Below are positions 17,643-27,325 of a stretch of 64,000 nucleotides of DNA, piece by piece. The notes beneath the pieces are model-generated. The model was given only the letters and a program-made list of their open reading frames with translations. It did not search any database and was not told the DNA's origin. Made by a program: the position numbers and the translations under genes. Positions within the stretch are counted from its first letter, which is position 1. The number at the start of each line of letters is the position of its first letter. Source of the stretch: Metabacillus endolithicus (GTDB lineage: Bacteria > Bacillota > Bacilli > Bacillales > Bacillaceae); contig NZ_CP095550.1 of assembly GCF_023078335.1 (NCBI RefSeq), positions 2,152,001-2,216,000 on the forward strand, written 5' to 3'.

Positions 17643-18578
17643 TTAATTATAAACAACTGCAGGTACGATTACCTCTGGGTTTCCTGATGCGTATGGAAAT
17701 TTTACTTCGTATTCTTGGAAGAATAGTTTAACTCCTTTTGCATTGTAAACCCATGGTCGATCACTGTCGTTGATCGTTATTTCATTTACAGATTCTAGTA
17801 ATAGCATTTCTTCGCCACGTTTTTCTTGGTTTCGTAAATCATTGTATGCATAGTTTCTAACTGTTTTTGTTTTTCCCTTGATTGCTGATGATAAGTTAAT
17901 TGTGTTTCCTGTTAAACAATCAAAATTCAATGTGTAAATACCGCTCATCCCGTGAGCACCACCTGTATAGGCATACTCTCTAAAAAGAACACTTAGACGA
18001 TGTTCTTGGTTATAGTGGATTTCAAATGAAAAGTCATATTCCCAATCCCAAAAATCTCCGTATCCGTAATCATCCCAATCTTCTCTTGCTGAAGCTTCTT
18101 CCTCTTCAAAGCTTATGATTGTTTCGTTGATAGATTGAGCAATTGAATATAGCTCGTCATTGATTTTCTTTTCTGCCTTTTTGTCAAACATATTAGTTAC
18201 TTGAGGATAAATAAAATTTGTACCTGGGTATGTTTTCTTCACGATTCTTACACCATTAGCAGCTTGTAATCTAGATTGAGATGGAGTCTCATACTTTACT
18301 GAACTATCATTTTTTATATACTTTCCTCCACCAATTCCTAAATAGCCGTTACGGTTTGTATAAACTCTGTTTAATTGGTTCTTTTTAGCAGTGCCTGATT
18401 TAACATATTCATCATCAGACTTAGTGTAGATATTAACATCTTTTAACATTGTAACTCGACCAATTTGGCCTTTTTTCAGTTCCATATTCCCCCACATAAC
18501 CTTAGCAGCTGCTGATTGAGGTTGTACGAAACTAAGAGATAAAAGTAAAACAAGTAATAATGGCAAAACCTTTTTCAT
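17643..18578 (-). CDS. Secreted DUF4163/DUF3298 (RsiV/PdaC-like) protein
   Basis: A 311-residue secreted protein with a signal peptide ending near SAAAK. Residues 35-95 form an SH3-like repeat with the core GIGGGKYIK, related to the VGGGYYV repeats of other secreted proteins here. Residues 110-311 match the paired DUF4163 and DUF3298 domains of RsiV and PdaC, with the hallmark YTGGAHG. No catalytic polysaccharide deacetylase domain is present. It may bind lysozyme or cell-wall material as RsiV does, but this is inference from the domain. A strong GGAGAGAGG site precedes the ATG. Confidence 0.78.
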   Translation of the reverse strand: MKKVLPLLLVLLLSLSFVQPQSAAAKVMWGNMELKKGQIGRVTMLKDVNIYTKSDDEYVKSGTAKKNQLNRVYTNRNGYLGIGGGKYIKNDSSVKYETPSQSRLQAANGVRIVKKTYPGTNFIYPQVTNMFDKKAEKKINDELYSIAQSINETIISFEEEEASAREDWDDYGYGDFWDWEYDFSFEIHYNQEHRLSVLFREYAYTGGAHGMSGIYTLNFDCLTGNTINLSSAIKGKTKTVRNYAYNDLRNQEKRGEEMLLLESVNEITINDSDRPWVYNAKGVKLFFQEYEVKFPYASGNPEVIVPAVVYN

Positions 18579-18665
18579 AAATAAACCCTCTCTCCTAGTA
18601 CAAAAGTATTAATAATAAGGAAATATTATCATGATTAATTAGAGAACGGAATGTATATTAATTGA

Positions 18666-18712
18666 CAAAAAGCGACAGAGGGACAGGTTCATTGTCCCTC
18701 TATCGCTTTTGT
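18666..18712 (-). terminator. Terminator-like hairpin built on a REP copy
   Basis: A long stem (AAGCG, AGAGGGACA and their complements) encloses the REP at 18680 and ends in T5 on the minus strand. It would stop the toxin-antitoxin remnant transcript. Confidence 0.6.
18680..18698 (+). repeat. REP copy (F)
   Basis: GGGACAGGTTCATTGTCCC; contains the stop of the MazF-like fragment. Confidence 0.88.
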
Positions 18713-18832
18713 ATAAATATCAACACATACGGTTTTTTCCTGCAATGTATCCATAATTAAAGCAGGACGATATTTACCACCCTGCTTATCTTGATAAGGT
18801 ACAAACACCCTGTATACTTCACCTGGTTTCAT
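18689..18832 (-). pseudogene. MazF/PemK-like toxin fragment truncated in a REP
   Basis: A 47-residue frame starting MKPGEVYRVFVPYQDKQGG and continuing KYRPALIMD matches the N-terminus of PemK/MazF-type RNase toxins, which are usually over 100 residues. Here the frame runs into the REP at 18680 and stops within it (AIEGQ). The conserved Arg-Pro-Ala is kept, but the second half of the fold is missing, so it is probably inactive. Its ATG shares one base with the stop of the upstream gene, the usual antitoxin-toxin layout. Confidence 0.6.
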
Positions 18833-19038
18833 TAATCACAAAGCCAATCTTCCGCAAATTCTTTATGTACTTTATTTTTGTAATTAACATTAACTGTGCT
18901 TTTTTCTCCAACATAAATAGCCTTGCTACTTTTCTGAAGTTTATCCATATCAAAATCAGTATCAACTTTGCAAGGAATTGTATTTAGTTTCCCTTTATTA
19001 ATAATTTTTAATTTAGTACGATTCTCTTGAGATCTCAT
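18832..19038 (-). CDS. Small protein in antitoxin position
   Basis: A 68-residue basic protein starting MRSQENRTKLKI and ending EFAEDWLCD. It overlaps the toxin fragment downstream by one base and so occupies the place of an antitoxin, although it does not resemble a known antitoxin family. The ribosome site is weak. It lies between REP copies at 18680 (F) and 19069 (R), as if the pair had been enclosed within a REP unit. With the toxin truncated, it may be a relic. Confidence 0.5.
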   Translation of the reverse strand: MRSQENRTKLKIINKGKLNTIPCKVDTDFDMDKLQKSSKAIYVGEKSTVNVNYKNKVHKEFAEDWLCD

Positions 19039-19068
19039 TAAGGTGCTTATAGATCACCTGACACTGCA

Positions 19069-19087
19069 GGGACAAGGAACCTGTCCC
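19069..19087 (-). repeat. REP copy (R)
   Basis: Exact copy two bases from the sucrose phosphorylase stop. Confidence 0.9.
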
Positions 19088-19089
19088 TA

Positions 19090-20557
19090 CTACATCATAA
19101 TCTCTTCTAATCTACCACTTTCATCATTGTATTTTATATTCACTTTATTTGTGTTAAGGTCGATGTACAATTCACAGAACATGTCATTTTTCTGCCAAGA
19201 TAGACGTACTTCATCCTTTGCTGAATCACGAGCTGTAAATTTACCATTAAATGCAGGGTGTTCATTCCTGAATCTTATTAGTTTTAAGAGTCTTTGAACA
19301 ACTTCCTTTTGAACAGAACTTTCTATTTCTTCAAGGCTAAAGTTATGTCTGTTGATTTCACGACCTTCACCTGTTTTTTCAACATTCTCCACATCATTTT
19401 CTCCAGCTAAGAGCCCCACATAGTAAACTTGTGGAATTCCCGGTACAAAGAATTGTATTGCTCTAGCTGCTATATAAGCATCATCATCACAATTCAAGAC
19501 AGAGTAATAGGAACATCTGATTTGATGGACATCAAACCCGTCCTCTGCTTTGTGTTCATCTGATAACACTAGACTCAGGTTCGAACCTCTTTCAAGACAT
19601 ATATCTACTAGTTTTCTCGCTTCATTCGTATCAATAAGATCATCCATGTCAGGCTTGACAGGTACACCATCGTGACAATCAAGCATTGTAAATTGCTTTT
19701 CAGGTCGATCCTGTAAATACTCATATAACTTCTCACTAGATTTATTAATCATCGTATCAAGAACGGTATAAGGTAGAATAAAGTCATAAATCCAGAATCC
19801 CCGCTCAGCTAACTTATATTGAACTGAATAGTGGGAATGAACCTCAGGAAGTAATTCGATATTTAAGGAATCGGCCAAATCCTTTATCCAATCTAAGAAC
19901 TGATAGATTTCTGGTTCTACAAAAAAGCAGCTTGTACCCAGCTTTTTAATGATGTATCCTACGGCATCTAACCGCACAATCTTAACCCCATTATTTCTAA
20001 AGTTCTCGAAAAATTCTTTTAACAAGTCTCTTACTTGTTGTGACTTGGCATCTAAATCTATTTGTTCAGACGGATTTGTTTTACCAAACGTAGTCCATAC
20101 GGTCTCCTCTTCTCCCGTTTCCTCAACGAGAAAGGTAGAATATGGAACTTCCCTTCTTAAAAACATTTTATCAATATCTTCCTGTTGCGGTTTCCCATCT
20201 TCCCACAGTTTATCTAAAGTAATAAATAGGTCTGCATATTTTGATTTTCGGCCTTTTTTCAAAAAATCTTGGAAGTAGGGTGATTGTTTGGATATGTGGT
20301 TAACCATTAAATCTACCAAAACATCATGCTTCTCTCCGATCTTTTGAATATCCTCCCACGTTCCATGTTGAGGATCTATTTCCAAGTACGTTAACGGAGC
20401 AAAACCTCTGTCCCCTGATGAGGGGAAGGGTGGTAAGATATGAATACCTCCTTTAAAAACGTCTGAAAAATAATTTAAAAGCACTTGATTGTCTTTCTAA
20501 ATTCCCTCCAAGTGAATCCGGATAAGTGATGAGCTGTACTTGATTTTTTAATGCCAT
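19090..20557 (-). pseudogene. gtfA: Sucrose phosphorylase-type GH13 enzyme, frameshifted near N-terminus
   Basis: The main frame carries a GH13 subfamily 18 enzyme: ILPPFPSSGDRGFAPLTY, the nucleophile Asp in VRLDAVGYI, the acid/base Glu in LLPEVHS and DCHDG. Such enzymes split sucrose or a related glucoside with phosphate to give glucose 1-phosphate. The true start (MALKNQVQLITYPDSLGGNL, with AAGGAGG upstream) is in another frame, and the two join only if about two bases are restored near 20484-20494. The fructokinase-like gene ends 13 bases upstream, which fits sucrose use. Glucosylglycerate or sucrose-6-phosphate are alternative substrates. Confidence 0.8.
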
Positions 20558-20569
20558 GCTCACGCCTCC

Positions 20570-21526
20570 TTATAAACTATAAATTTCTTTTATTTTTTCA
20601 AGCCTTGGCAATTCCACCACTGCTCCCGTATACCTCAACTTAAAGGCACTTACGGCAAAACCTAGTTCTAACGCTTCCTTAATGGTGTGTCCTTTTACGA
20701 TTGCTGTATAAAATCCCGACCAAAATGCATCTCCTGCACCTGTTGTATCCACTACTTCTTTAGCTAGTGTATGAAATTTGAGCGTTTCTTTTCCATTTGA
20801 AACGATTGCCCCATCTTGTCCGAGCGTCATAATAACAAGCTTAGCCCCTAATTCTAAAAACTTCTCAACTTGATTTTCATAGTGATCCTGACCAAAGATT
20901 CTTTCAGCATCCACTTCAGAAGGCTTGACAATATCCGCATTTCCAATAAAAGATTTCACATACTCTATCCCATCTTCACCTTTTGGCCATAGCATAGGGT
21001 GATAATTTGGATCAAAGCATACTAATGCATTATTCTTTCTCGCTGTATCAATACTTTTCTCAATCGTTCTTCTAGAGAGTGGCATTGATATTGGCCAACA
21101 TGAAAAGTGAATAATCTTAGAGTCCTTAATGGCATCCTCAAGTATTGATGTATATTCTATTTGATAGTCTGCTCCTCTATAAAATATCGGGACTGGTGTG
21201 AATTGACTCTTTGTAACAACAACCATACTTGTTGAATAATCAACCTTTTGAATACATTTAGTATCAATATGTACTTTTCTTAATTGACTTTTCAAAAAAT
21301 CACCAAGTCCATCTGCTCCAACAGCTGAAACAACCAATGAATGAATACCTAATCTTTTTGTGTTTATCGCTATATTAGAGGGTGATCCACCAAAAAATCG
21401 ATTATAGGCTTGACATTCGAAGTTATCATCATAATCCTCAGATATCATATCAATTAGGATCTCTCCAATTGTTAAAATATCATTGCTTTTATTTTGCAGT
21501 GATACTTGTTCATGAAAGTTAAACAT
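20570..21526 (-). CDS. PfkB family sugar kinase (fructokinase-like)
   Basis: About 318 residues of a ribokinase/PfkB-type kinase. Motif 1 appears as FFGGSPSNIAINTKRLG (residues 45-62) and the catalytic motif 2 as DTTGAGDAFWSGF near residue 255, with the base Asp in GAGD. It probably phosphorylates the fructose released by the downstream phosphorylase. 5-Dehydro-2-deoxygluconokinase is an alternative, since IolC-like kinases share the DILTIGEILIDM beginning. The ATG follows GAGGG by six bases; a GTG one codon earlier is possible. It is an operon member. Confidence 0.85.
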   Translation of the reverse strand: MFNFHEQVSLQNKSNDILTIGEILIDMISEDYDDNFECQAYNRFFGGSPSNIAINTKRLGIHSLVVSAVGADGLGDFLKSQLRKVHIDTKCIQKVDYSTSMVVVTKSQFTPVPIFYRGADYQIEYTSILEDAIKDSKIIHFSCWPISMPLSRRTIEKSIDTARKNNALVCFDPNYHPMLWPKGEDGIEYVKSFIGNADIVKPSEVDAERIFGQDHYENQVEKFLELGAKLVIMTLGQDGAIVSNGKETLKFHTLAKEVVDTTGAGDAFWSGFYTAIVKGHTIKEALELGFAVSAFKLRYTGAVVELPRLEKIKEIYSL

Positions 21527-21613
21527 CACAATCCCTCAACTTTATATACGAATCTACTACTAGCTTCTTTTAAAAGAGCTGTACACAATAAAAATTAAAT
21601 ACAGCTCTCACTT

Positions 21614-22690
21614 TTATGTCCACGACCTTTTGGATGTTTTAATCTCTTGATTTGGATTCTTTAGTGCCTCATCCATCATTAAAGAAATATACATATCCTG
21701 TAGAGCATCCTGTAAGGTGTAAAATTCTTTACCCGTTTTCAAATATTCATCCATTTTCAACATACAGGTTGCAACAGCAATTTCATCATCATTTAACCTT
21801 GTGTATTGAAATGGATTTTTGTAAACATATTCCTCGCCTAGCATAATCCCAGCATGTGCCCACTCCTGGTTATTATATAAACCATAATCAATACGATTTA
21901 GATTTTGGGTAACTGGTATATTCTCATCTGTAAGATATCTGACGGTTAAGTCATCAATTTCTCCTCTTACTCCCTGTATAGTCAGCTGACGTGTACGGAT
22001 AAAGGAGTGATATTGTGCAGGATCGGAGAAATCAAAGAACGCAACTTTCCCCTGATCAAACTCTAATGTTAGGCGATCTCTCGGACAGGATGTGATTTCT
22101 CCATCGTGAACTATTCCCCCGCGCCCATATGTTTCTGTTAAATTAAAGTGAAATCGTTTCCCGTATATAACGCAATTATCAAACCCAATATTAAAAAACT
22201 TACGAATAATACTGACACCATGGTAACCATGTAAGGAAGAGATATTAATATTTTCTAATTCTCCTAGTTTTCCATCTTCAATCACTTTTAACCACGAAGC
22301 ATAAAGAGGCTGATAAAAATATTGCTCAGCTATTTGTACTTTCGCATCATATTTTTTGTACTGATCCCAAAGAGTTTCTAATGCTTCTTTCGATTCACCT
22401 GGTGGAGTTTCACATAAAACAGGTATTCCTCGTCTGAATAAATCAATTAAATAATCAGTCACAACACCTCTTTTAATTGATAACACAACATAATGTGGAT
22501 GATCATTTATAAGCTCATCAATAGAATTAACTACTTTTACATCAAACTTTTTAGAGAACACTTCACCCTTCTCTTTATCTCTTATTAATACACTTGTTAA
22601 CTCGAATTGATCAGGAATCGCTTTCGCAATGCGAATATAAAATTCAGCTCTCCAGCCTGATCCGATAAGTCCAAATCTTATTTTCTTCAA
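21614..22690 (-). CDS. Gfo/Idh/MocA family oxidoreductase
   Basis: A 358-residue NAD(P)-dependent sugar dehydrogenase-like protein. The Rossmann motif is GLIGSGWRAEFY at the start, and CETPPGES (about residues 93-100) stands where the family usually has EKP, so the usual catalytic Lys is replaced. This may alter or abolish activity. The start is a TTG with GGAGGGA upstream. Position between an aldo/keto reductase and a sugar kinase suggests a role in modifying the imported sugar; the reaction is unknown. Confidence 0.85.
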   Translation of the reverse strand: MKKIRFGLIGSGWRAEFYIRIAKAIPDQFELTSVLIRDKEKGEVFSKKFDVKVVNSIDELINDHPHYVVLSIKRGVVTDYLIDLFRRGIPVLCETPPGESKEALETLWDQYKKYDAKVQIAEQYFYQPLYASWLKVIEDGKLGELENINISSLHGYHGVSIIRKFFNIGFDNCVIYGKRFHFNLTETYGRGGIVHDGEITSCPRDRLTLEFDQGKVAFFDFSDPAQYHSFIRTRQLTIQGVRGEIDDLTVRYLTDENIPVTQNLNRIDYGLYNNQEWAHAGIMLGEEYVYKNPFQYTRLNDDEIAVATCMLKMDEYLKTGKEFYTLQDALQDMYISLMMDEALKNPNQEIKTSKRSWT

Positions 22691-22729
22691 TAGTCGATCC
22701 CTCCGAACTGTTTTTTATCATTAATATGC

Positions 22730-23626
22730 TTACGGTACATCGTACCCTCTAGAAGCTGCTAGAATCTGATACCACTCATCATATGAAAGAGATACATCTA
22801 GTGCATCGACCGCACTTTTTACTCGATTAATATTCATTGTTCCAGTAATAGCCGCGACTTCCACCGGGTGTTTGTATAACCATGCATACATAACCACATC
22901 CATTGAAGTTTGATGTGCATTTGCAATTTCACCGATAACATCTCTTAATCTAGTAGTATCTCCATCATCATTTTTAAAAACATTTCCACCACCAAGGGGA
23001 GACCATGCCATTAATGGCATTCTTCTCGTCAAAGCATCATCTGTCACTCCGTTAAAGAAATTGTCTAAGCCTTGTACCGATAATTCCATTTGATTAGTCA
23101 CAAGTGGTGTTGACAAATAGCTTTGAAGCATACTTACTTGTGAAGGCATGAAATTAGAAACACCCACATTCAATACTTTTCCTGATTTAACTAATGAATC
23201 TAACGCATCCGCTGTTTCAGCTGGATTACCTATAATGTCGGGTCTATGAACTAGTAATAAATCAATATAGTCTGTTCCTAGCTTTATTAACGATTCATCC
23301 ACCTCTTTTAAAATTTGTTCTTTAGAGGATTCATAATAGATCACTTTATTACCCTTTAATCCAGGCAGAACGATTCCCGTTTTGGTAATGAGCTTCATTT
23401 TTTCACGTAAGCTAGGATCTTTTCTTAACACACTGTCACCGAAGATTTTTTCACAGGCATATCCACCGTATACCGGGGCATGATCAAAGCTAGTTACACC
23501 TAAATCTAAGCATTCTTGAACAAATTGTAAAAGCTGTTCTCCTTCCATACCTGCATCCTTAATACGCATACATCCTATAACTACTTTTGATAGATCAACC
23601 TGTTCACTTAATTTAATATATTCCAT
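22730..23626 (-). CDS. Aldo/keto reductase
   Basis: A 298-residue TIM-barrel NADPH-dependent reductase of the YdhF type. The catalytic Asp is in SFDHAPVYG, the Tyr in the same segment, Lys in LITKTG and His in LLLVHRPD. GVSNFMPSQ and AWSPLGGG are family hallmarks. A clean AAAGGAG site precedes the ATG. It probably reduces or oxidises a sugar carbonyl in this pathway; the substrate is not evident. It lies between the permease genes and the Gfo/Idh/MocA gene. Confidence 0.9.
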   Translation of the reverse strand: MEYIKLSEQVDLSKVVIGCMRIKDAGMEGEQLLQFVQECLDLGVTSFDHAPVYGGYACEKIFGDSVLRKDPSLREKMKLITKTGIVLPGLKGNKVIYYESSKEQILKEVDESLIKLGTDYIDLLLVHRPDIIGNPAETADALDSLVKSGKVLNVGVSNFMPSQVSMLQSYLSTPLVTNQMELSVQGLDNFFNGVTDDALTRRMPLMAWSPLGGGNVFKNDDGDTTRLRDVIGEIANAHQTSMDVVMYAWLYKHPVEVAAITGTMNINRVKSAVDALDVSLSYDEWYQILAASRGYDVP

Positions 23627-23660
23627 TTTTTAGTCTCCTTTTTATTTCCCTATAGATTTT

Positions 23661-24500
23661 TTACTCCTTCACCCCACCAGAGGTTAGTCCTGAAATAATA
23701 TTCTTTTGGAAGATTAAAACTAACAAAATAAGAGGCACTGTTACGACCACTGAAGCGGCTGCCATATCACCCCAAGGCAACTCATAGTTACTTGGAAATA
23801 ATGCAATACCGACAGGAACCGTTCTCATTTCATCTTTTGTCATAAAGGTCAAAGCATATATATACTCATTCCAGGAATTAATAAAAACTAATAGCGCTAC
23901 TGAGAAGGTTGCTGGTTTAATAAGTGGAAGCATAATTCGGAAAAAGATTCCCGCTCTCGAACATCCATCAATTGTGGCTGCATCCTCAAATCCCTTTGGC
24001 AATTGGCTAAAAAAGTTTGTTAATAACCAAATGGATAGTGGGAGAGCAAACGTAATATACGGGATTATTAGACCTGCATATGTATTTAATAAATTTAGAT
24101 TCTTCAAGATCAAATATAATGGGCTAATTGTTGAGATCGTAGGAAACATGGAAATGCTCAAAATAGCCATAAGCATGATCGTCTTTCCTTTAAAACGAAG
24201 TCTAGCCAAAGCATATGCAGCAGATGCACCAACTAAAATACTTAAAATGGTTGTGGCCAAAGAAACAATAAAACTATTTAATAAGTACCTAGCAAATGGA
24301 TGTTTAGTAAAAACATTTTTATAAAAGTCTACGTTTATTTCACTTGGAAACCACTTTGCTGGAATAGCCGCGATCTCAGTTAGAGGTTTAATAGAGGTTA
24401 AAAACTGCCACACAAATGGCATCAAAAGTGCTACTAAAAACAGCAATACAAGAGCATAAAACAAGGTATTCTTAAAAATAAATACTCCTTTTGATTCCAC
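23661..24500 (-). CDS. Carbohydrate ABC transporter permease, MalG type
   Basis: A 279-residue CUT1 permease with six membrane helices and the EAA loop DAATIDGCSRAGIFFRIMLP near residue 175. The start is a GTG with AAGGAGG upstream. It pairs with the permease 17 bases upstream and the binding protein at 25556. The C-terminal FQKNIISGLTSGGVKE is typical of MalG-type subunits, whose tail contacts the ATPase. As in the first importer, no ATPase is encoded in the operon. Confidence 0.94.
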   Translation of the reverse strand: MESKGVFIFKNTLFYALVLLFLVALLMPFVWQFLTSIKPLTEIAAIPAKWFPSEINVDFYKNVFTKHPFARYLLNSFIVSLATTILSILVGASAAYALARLRFKGKTIMLMAILSISMFPTISTISPLYLILKNLNLLNTYAGLIIPYITFALPLSIWLLTNFFSQLPKGFEDAATIDGCSRAGIFFRIMLPLIKPATFSVALLVFINSWNEYIYALTFMTKDEMRTVPVGIALFPSNYELPWGDMAAASVVVTVPLILLVLIFQKNIISGLTSGGVKE

Positions 24501-24517
24501 GTCTAATTCCTCCTTCC

Positions 24518-25459
24518 TTAGAAATCAGTAAGCTTGCTACCTAATGCTTTCATATATATTAAGCTGATCAGAAAGACTACTCCAAAGATGAGCATAGACA
24601 TTGCTGATCCGTACCCAAAGTCAAGAAATTTCATTAAATTATTATAGGCATAAACAGATAAACTCTCTGTCCTATTAGCTCCACCCGTCATAACTGTAAT
24701 TAATTCAAACACTCTAAACGCATCTAATGTTCTAAATAATAAAGCTACAATGACTGTGTACTTAACAAGCGGTAAGGTAATGTTCAGAAAGATTTGAAAC
24801 TTATTAGCTCCATCAATTTTTGCTGACTCATATAACTCCTTTGGAATCATTTGAAGACCCGCTAACGTTAAAAGGGCAATAAACGGAGCCGTCTTCCAAA
24901 CATCCGTAATAACAAGTGCCATAAATGAACCACTCGAACTACTTAACCATGCTTGATAACTATCAATTACATGAAATCGAGTTAAAATATCATTAAATAA
25001 ACCATATTGGTCATTGTAGATAAACTTCCACATAAGAGCTGAAACTGTGGTAGGAATGGCCCACGGTACTAGGATTGACGCACGTACAAAGCCCCTTCCT
25101 ATAAATGCTTTGTTCATTAACAGTGCTGCACCAAACCCTAGTAATAACTCAAAAAACACTGTAACAACAGTAAATTTCAATGTAAAAATAATCGAATCCA
25201 TTGCTCGTTGATCATTAAATATCTTCACGTAATTTTCAAGTCCAATAAACGGATATCCTGAACTAGGATCTGTTAGCACCATTTCATGTAGACTGATCCA
25301 AAATGTTCTTATAATTGGATAAACAGCAATAAGCAATAATATAATGATAGCTGGTGACATCATGATCCATGCGTCTCTTGCTTCTTTCTTCTCAAGAGAG
25401 GTTTTTGATATTTTCCTATGGGTATTTTTTAGAGGACTTGTCGGTAACTTTCCTTCCAT
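24518..25459 (-). CDS. Carbohydrate ABC transporter permease, MalF type
   Basis: A 313-residue CUT1 permease. A basic N-terminal tail of about 30 residues precedes six membrane helices, and the EAA loop reads ESAKIDGANKFQIFLNITLP near residue 220. A GGAGGG ribosome site precedes the ATG. It forms the transmembrane channel with the 23661 product and accepts sugar from the lipoprotein encoded 96 bases upstream. It resembles trehalose/maltose-type permeases, which fits a glucoside substrate. Confidence 0.94.
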   Translation of the reverse strand: MEGKLPTSPLKNTHRKISKTSLEKKEARDAWIMMSPAIIILLLIAVYPIIRTFWISLHEMVLTDPSSGYPFIGLENYVKIFNDQRAMDSIIFTLKFTVVTVFFELLLGFGAALLMNKAFIGRGFVRASILVPWAIPTTVSALMWKFIYNDQYGLFNDILTRFHVIDSYQAWLSSSSGSFMALVITDVWKTAPFIALLTLAGLQMIPKELYESAKIDGANKFQIFLNITLPLVKYTVIVALLFRTLDAFRVFELITVMTGGANRTESLSVYAYNNLMKFLDFGYGSAMSMLIFGVVFLISLIYMKALGSKLTDF

Positions 25460-25555
25460 CTTCTGAACCCTCCTTCTCTATCCGAAATGCCACGTTGATG
25501 GTGAAGTTTCTGCAGAACAAGATTCATGCTCTGCAGAATACATCCACATTAATTG

Positions 25556-26857
25556 TTATTTGTTTAGTTCTTCTAACTCACTTTGCAATTGATCCAACGC
25601 GTCTTTCACTTCTGCTTCTCCAGATAACGCTTGATGAATATTTCTTTGGATCGCATCTGATACTTTCGCATATTTAGGAGACATTGGTCTTGATTTTCCA
25701 CCTTCAATAATTCCATAAAACTTCTCATAAAACGGAATCTCGGCAAGTACATCTGCATCTTCGTACACAGACTTTAATACTGGTGGTTGTGCTGAAATTA
25801 ATGTCATTTCCTTTTGCGTTTCTTCACTTGCCATGTATTTCAAGAAATCAACAGCTGCTTCTTTCTGTTCATCATCAATGAATTTATTAATAACTAAATC
25901 AAGTCCACCTAATGCAGAGTGTGGAGCTTCCCCATTTGGTCCAATCGGTAAAGTTGTCGCACCCACTTTTCCTGCTACTTTCGATCCTTCAGCGTTTGCT
26001 GAGTTCCAGAATCCAGACCAATCACGAATAAATAGTGACTTACCATCTAAAAATACTTGTTCACTTTCTGGCTCATTGTATGTTGTGATTCCCTCAGGTG
26101 AATAATTTTCCACTAAATCCAACATAATTTCTGTTGCTTCCACATTAATAGCTGTATTAACGACTGGAGAGCCTGACTCATCTAAAACCTCTCCACCATT
26201 GTTCCAAATGTACTCAACCCAGTTACAAACTAGTGCTTCAGACTGAGCCGCTTGAAAATTTGAAACATATTTAATTTCATCTAGACCTTTAACCTTTTCT
26301 TGAAGATCCATCCAACCTTGATATGTAGTTGGCACTTCCACACCTAATTGGTCAATAATGTCTTGGCGGTAGAAGAGAACACTCGCATTTGTAAACCAAG
26401 GAAATGCTACTAACTTTCCGTTGTAAGTTGCGCCTTCAATCGTCCCAGGTAGATACTTGCTTTGTGTGGATTCATCAAAGTATTGACCCAAATCCTCTAA
26501 CCAATCAGCCGCAGCAAATTCTGCTACGTACACAACATCCAATGCCATCACATCAACACTTGTATCTCCAGAAGCTAATTTATTGACAAAATCATCATGC
26601 ACAACATTTGCATCCTGCGGAAGAATAACTGTTTCTACATGAACTTTATCCTGACTTTCATTATATTTATCTACTATTTTTTGAGTAGGTTCACCAACCC
26701 CCTGATCGAATGAGAAACGGATTGTTACTTTATCATTTCCATCACCACCTGATGCTTCTCCAGATGACTCTGAATTTCCCGAGCATCCGATGATCGATAC
26801 CATCATAACTGCAAGAATAAGTGTAACTAATAATTTCTTCATTTTCCCACGCTTCAT
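25556..26857 (-). CDS. Sugar-binding lipoprotein of CUT1 ABC importer
   Basis: A solute-binding protein of about 433 residues with a signal peptide ending in the lipobox SIIGC. The mature part starts with a Ser/Gly-rich linker, then a family 1 binding fold (VTIRFSFDQGVGEPTQKIVDKY; SALGGLDLVINK). The ATG at 26857 has GGAGG nine bases upstream; the longer frame's ATG at 26866 touches the ribosome site and is unlikely. It is first in the operon and would be controlled by the operators between it and the LacI gene. Confidence 0.93.
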   Translation of the reverse strand: MKRGKMKKLLVTLILAVMMVSIIGCSGNSESSGEASGGDGNDKVTIRFSFDQGVGEPTQKIVDKYNESQDKVHVETVILPQDANVVHDDFVNKLASGDTSVDVMALDVVYVAEFAAADWLEDLGQYFDESTQSKYLPGTIEGATYNGKLVAFPWFTNASVLFYRQDIIDQLGVEVPTTYQGWMDLQEKVKGLDEIKYVSNFQAAQSEALVCNWVEYIWNNGGEVLDESGSPVVNTAINVEATEIMLDLVENYSPEGITTYNEPESEQVFLDGKSLFIRDWSGFWNSANAEGSKVAGKVGATTLPIGPNGEAPHSALGGLDLVINKFIDDEQKEAAVDFLKYMASEETQKEMTLISAQPPVLKSVYEDADVLAEIPFYEKFYGIIEGGKSRPMSPKYAKVSDAIQRNIHQALSGEAEVKDALDQLQSELEELNK

Positions 26858-26928
26858 AACTCCCATCCTCCATTTGTATAATTTATTTTGCTAACCCTCA
26901 ATATTATTGAGGAATTAAGCCACCTTAA

Positions 26929-26942
26929 GGAAAACGTTTACA
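26929..26942 (-). promoter_or_regulatory. cre-like or LacI-type operator
   Basis: GGAAAACGTTTACA matches the cre consensus TGAAAACGTTTACA at 13 of 14 positions and also shares the AGGAAAA half of the two local operators. It lies about 70 bases before the binding-protein start. Confidence 0.5.
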
Positions 26943-27083
26943 GATTTCAATTGAATAAGCATTAATAGCAACCTTCTTTAGCTTTGATATGAGTTTCATA
27001 TCGTTAACTTAGCCGCTGCATTTTTCAATTAGTTCGTTGAACCATCTACATTTGCTAATTAAATTAGTAGAAAGTCTCTTTTT

Positions 27084-27099
27084 AGGAAAAGGTTTTCCT
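27084..27099. promoter_or_regulatory. LacI-type operator, copy 1
   Basis: The palindrome AGGAAAAGGTTTTCCT recurs exactly at 27326. Two identical copies about 240 bp apart between the sugar operon and its LacI gene suggest binding and looping by that regulator. Confidence 0.6.
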
Positions 27100-27159
27100 G
27101 CTTAATATGGATTATATTTCAATATTCAGATAAAATCAACACATTTTGGATAGAAATTT

Positions 27160-27173
27160 TGAAAACGCTTTAT
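27160..27173. promoter_or_regulatory. cre-like box
   Basis: TGAAAACGCTTTAT matches the cre consensus apart from its last two bases. It lies in the regulatory gap between the sugar operon and the LacI gene. A nearby inverted repeat (ATACATA/TATGTAT arms at 27226-27257) has no assigned role. Confidence 0.4.
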
Positions 27174-27325
27174 ACTTAAAGAATACTTTTGACAGATATG
27201 TATAACACAAATTAAATAAGCTATCATACATATGTAGTGCATATAGCACGTATGTATAATAGCAGTTTGTTTTCTCAATAATAACTTTCGACTTTACGAG
27301 TTATTATAATGGAATAAACGCATTA

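Noticed and set aside
27226..27257. Inverted repeat ATACATA/TATGTAT as a riboswitch or attachment site
   Set aside because: Pairing is imperfect and no gene context supports either; left as an unexplained repeat.
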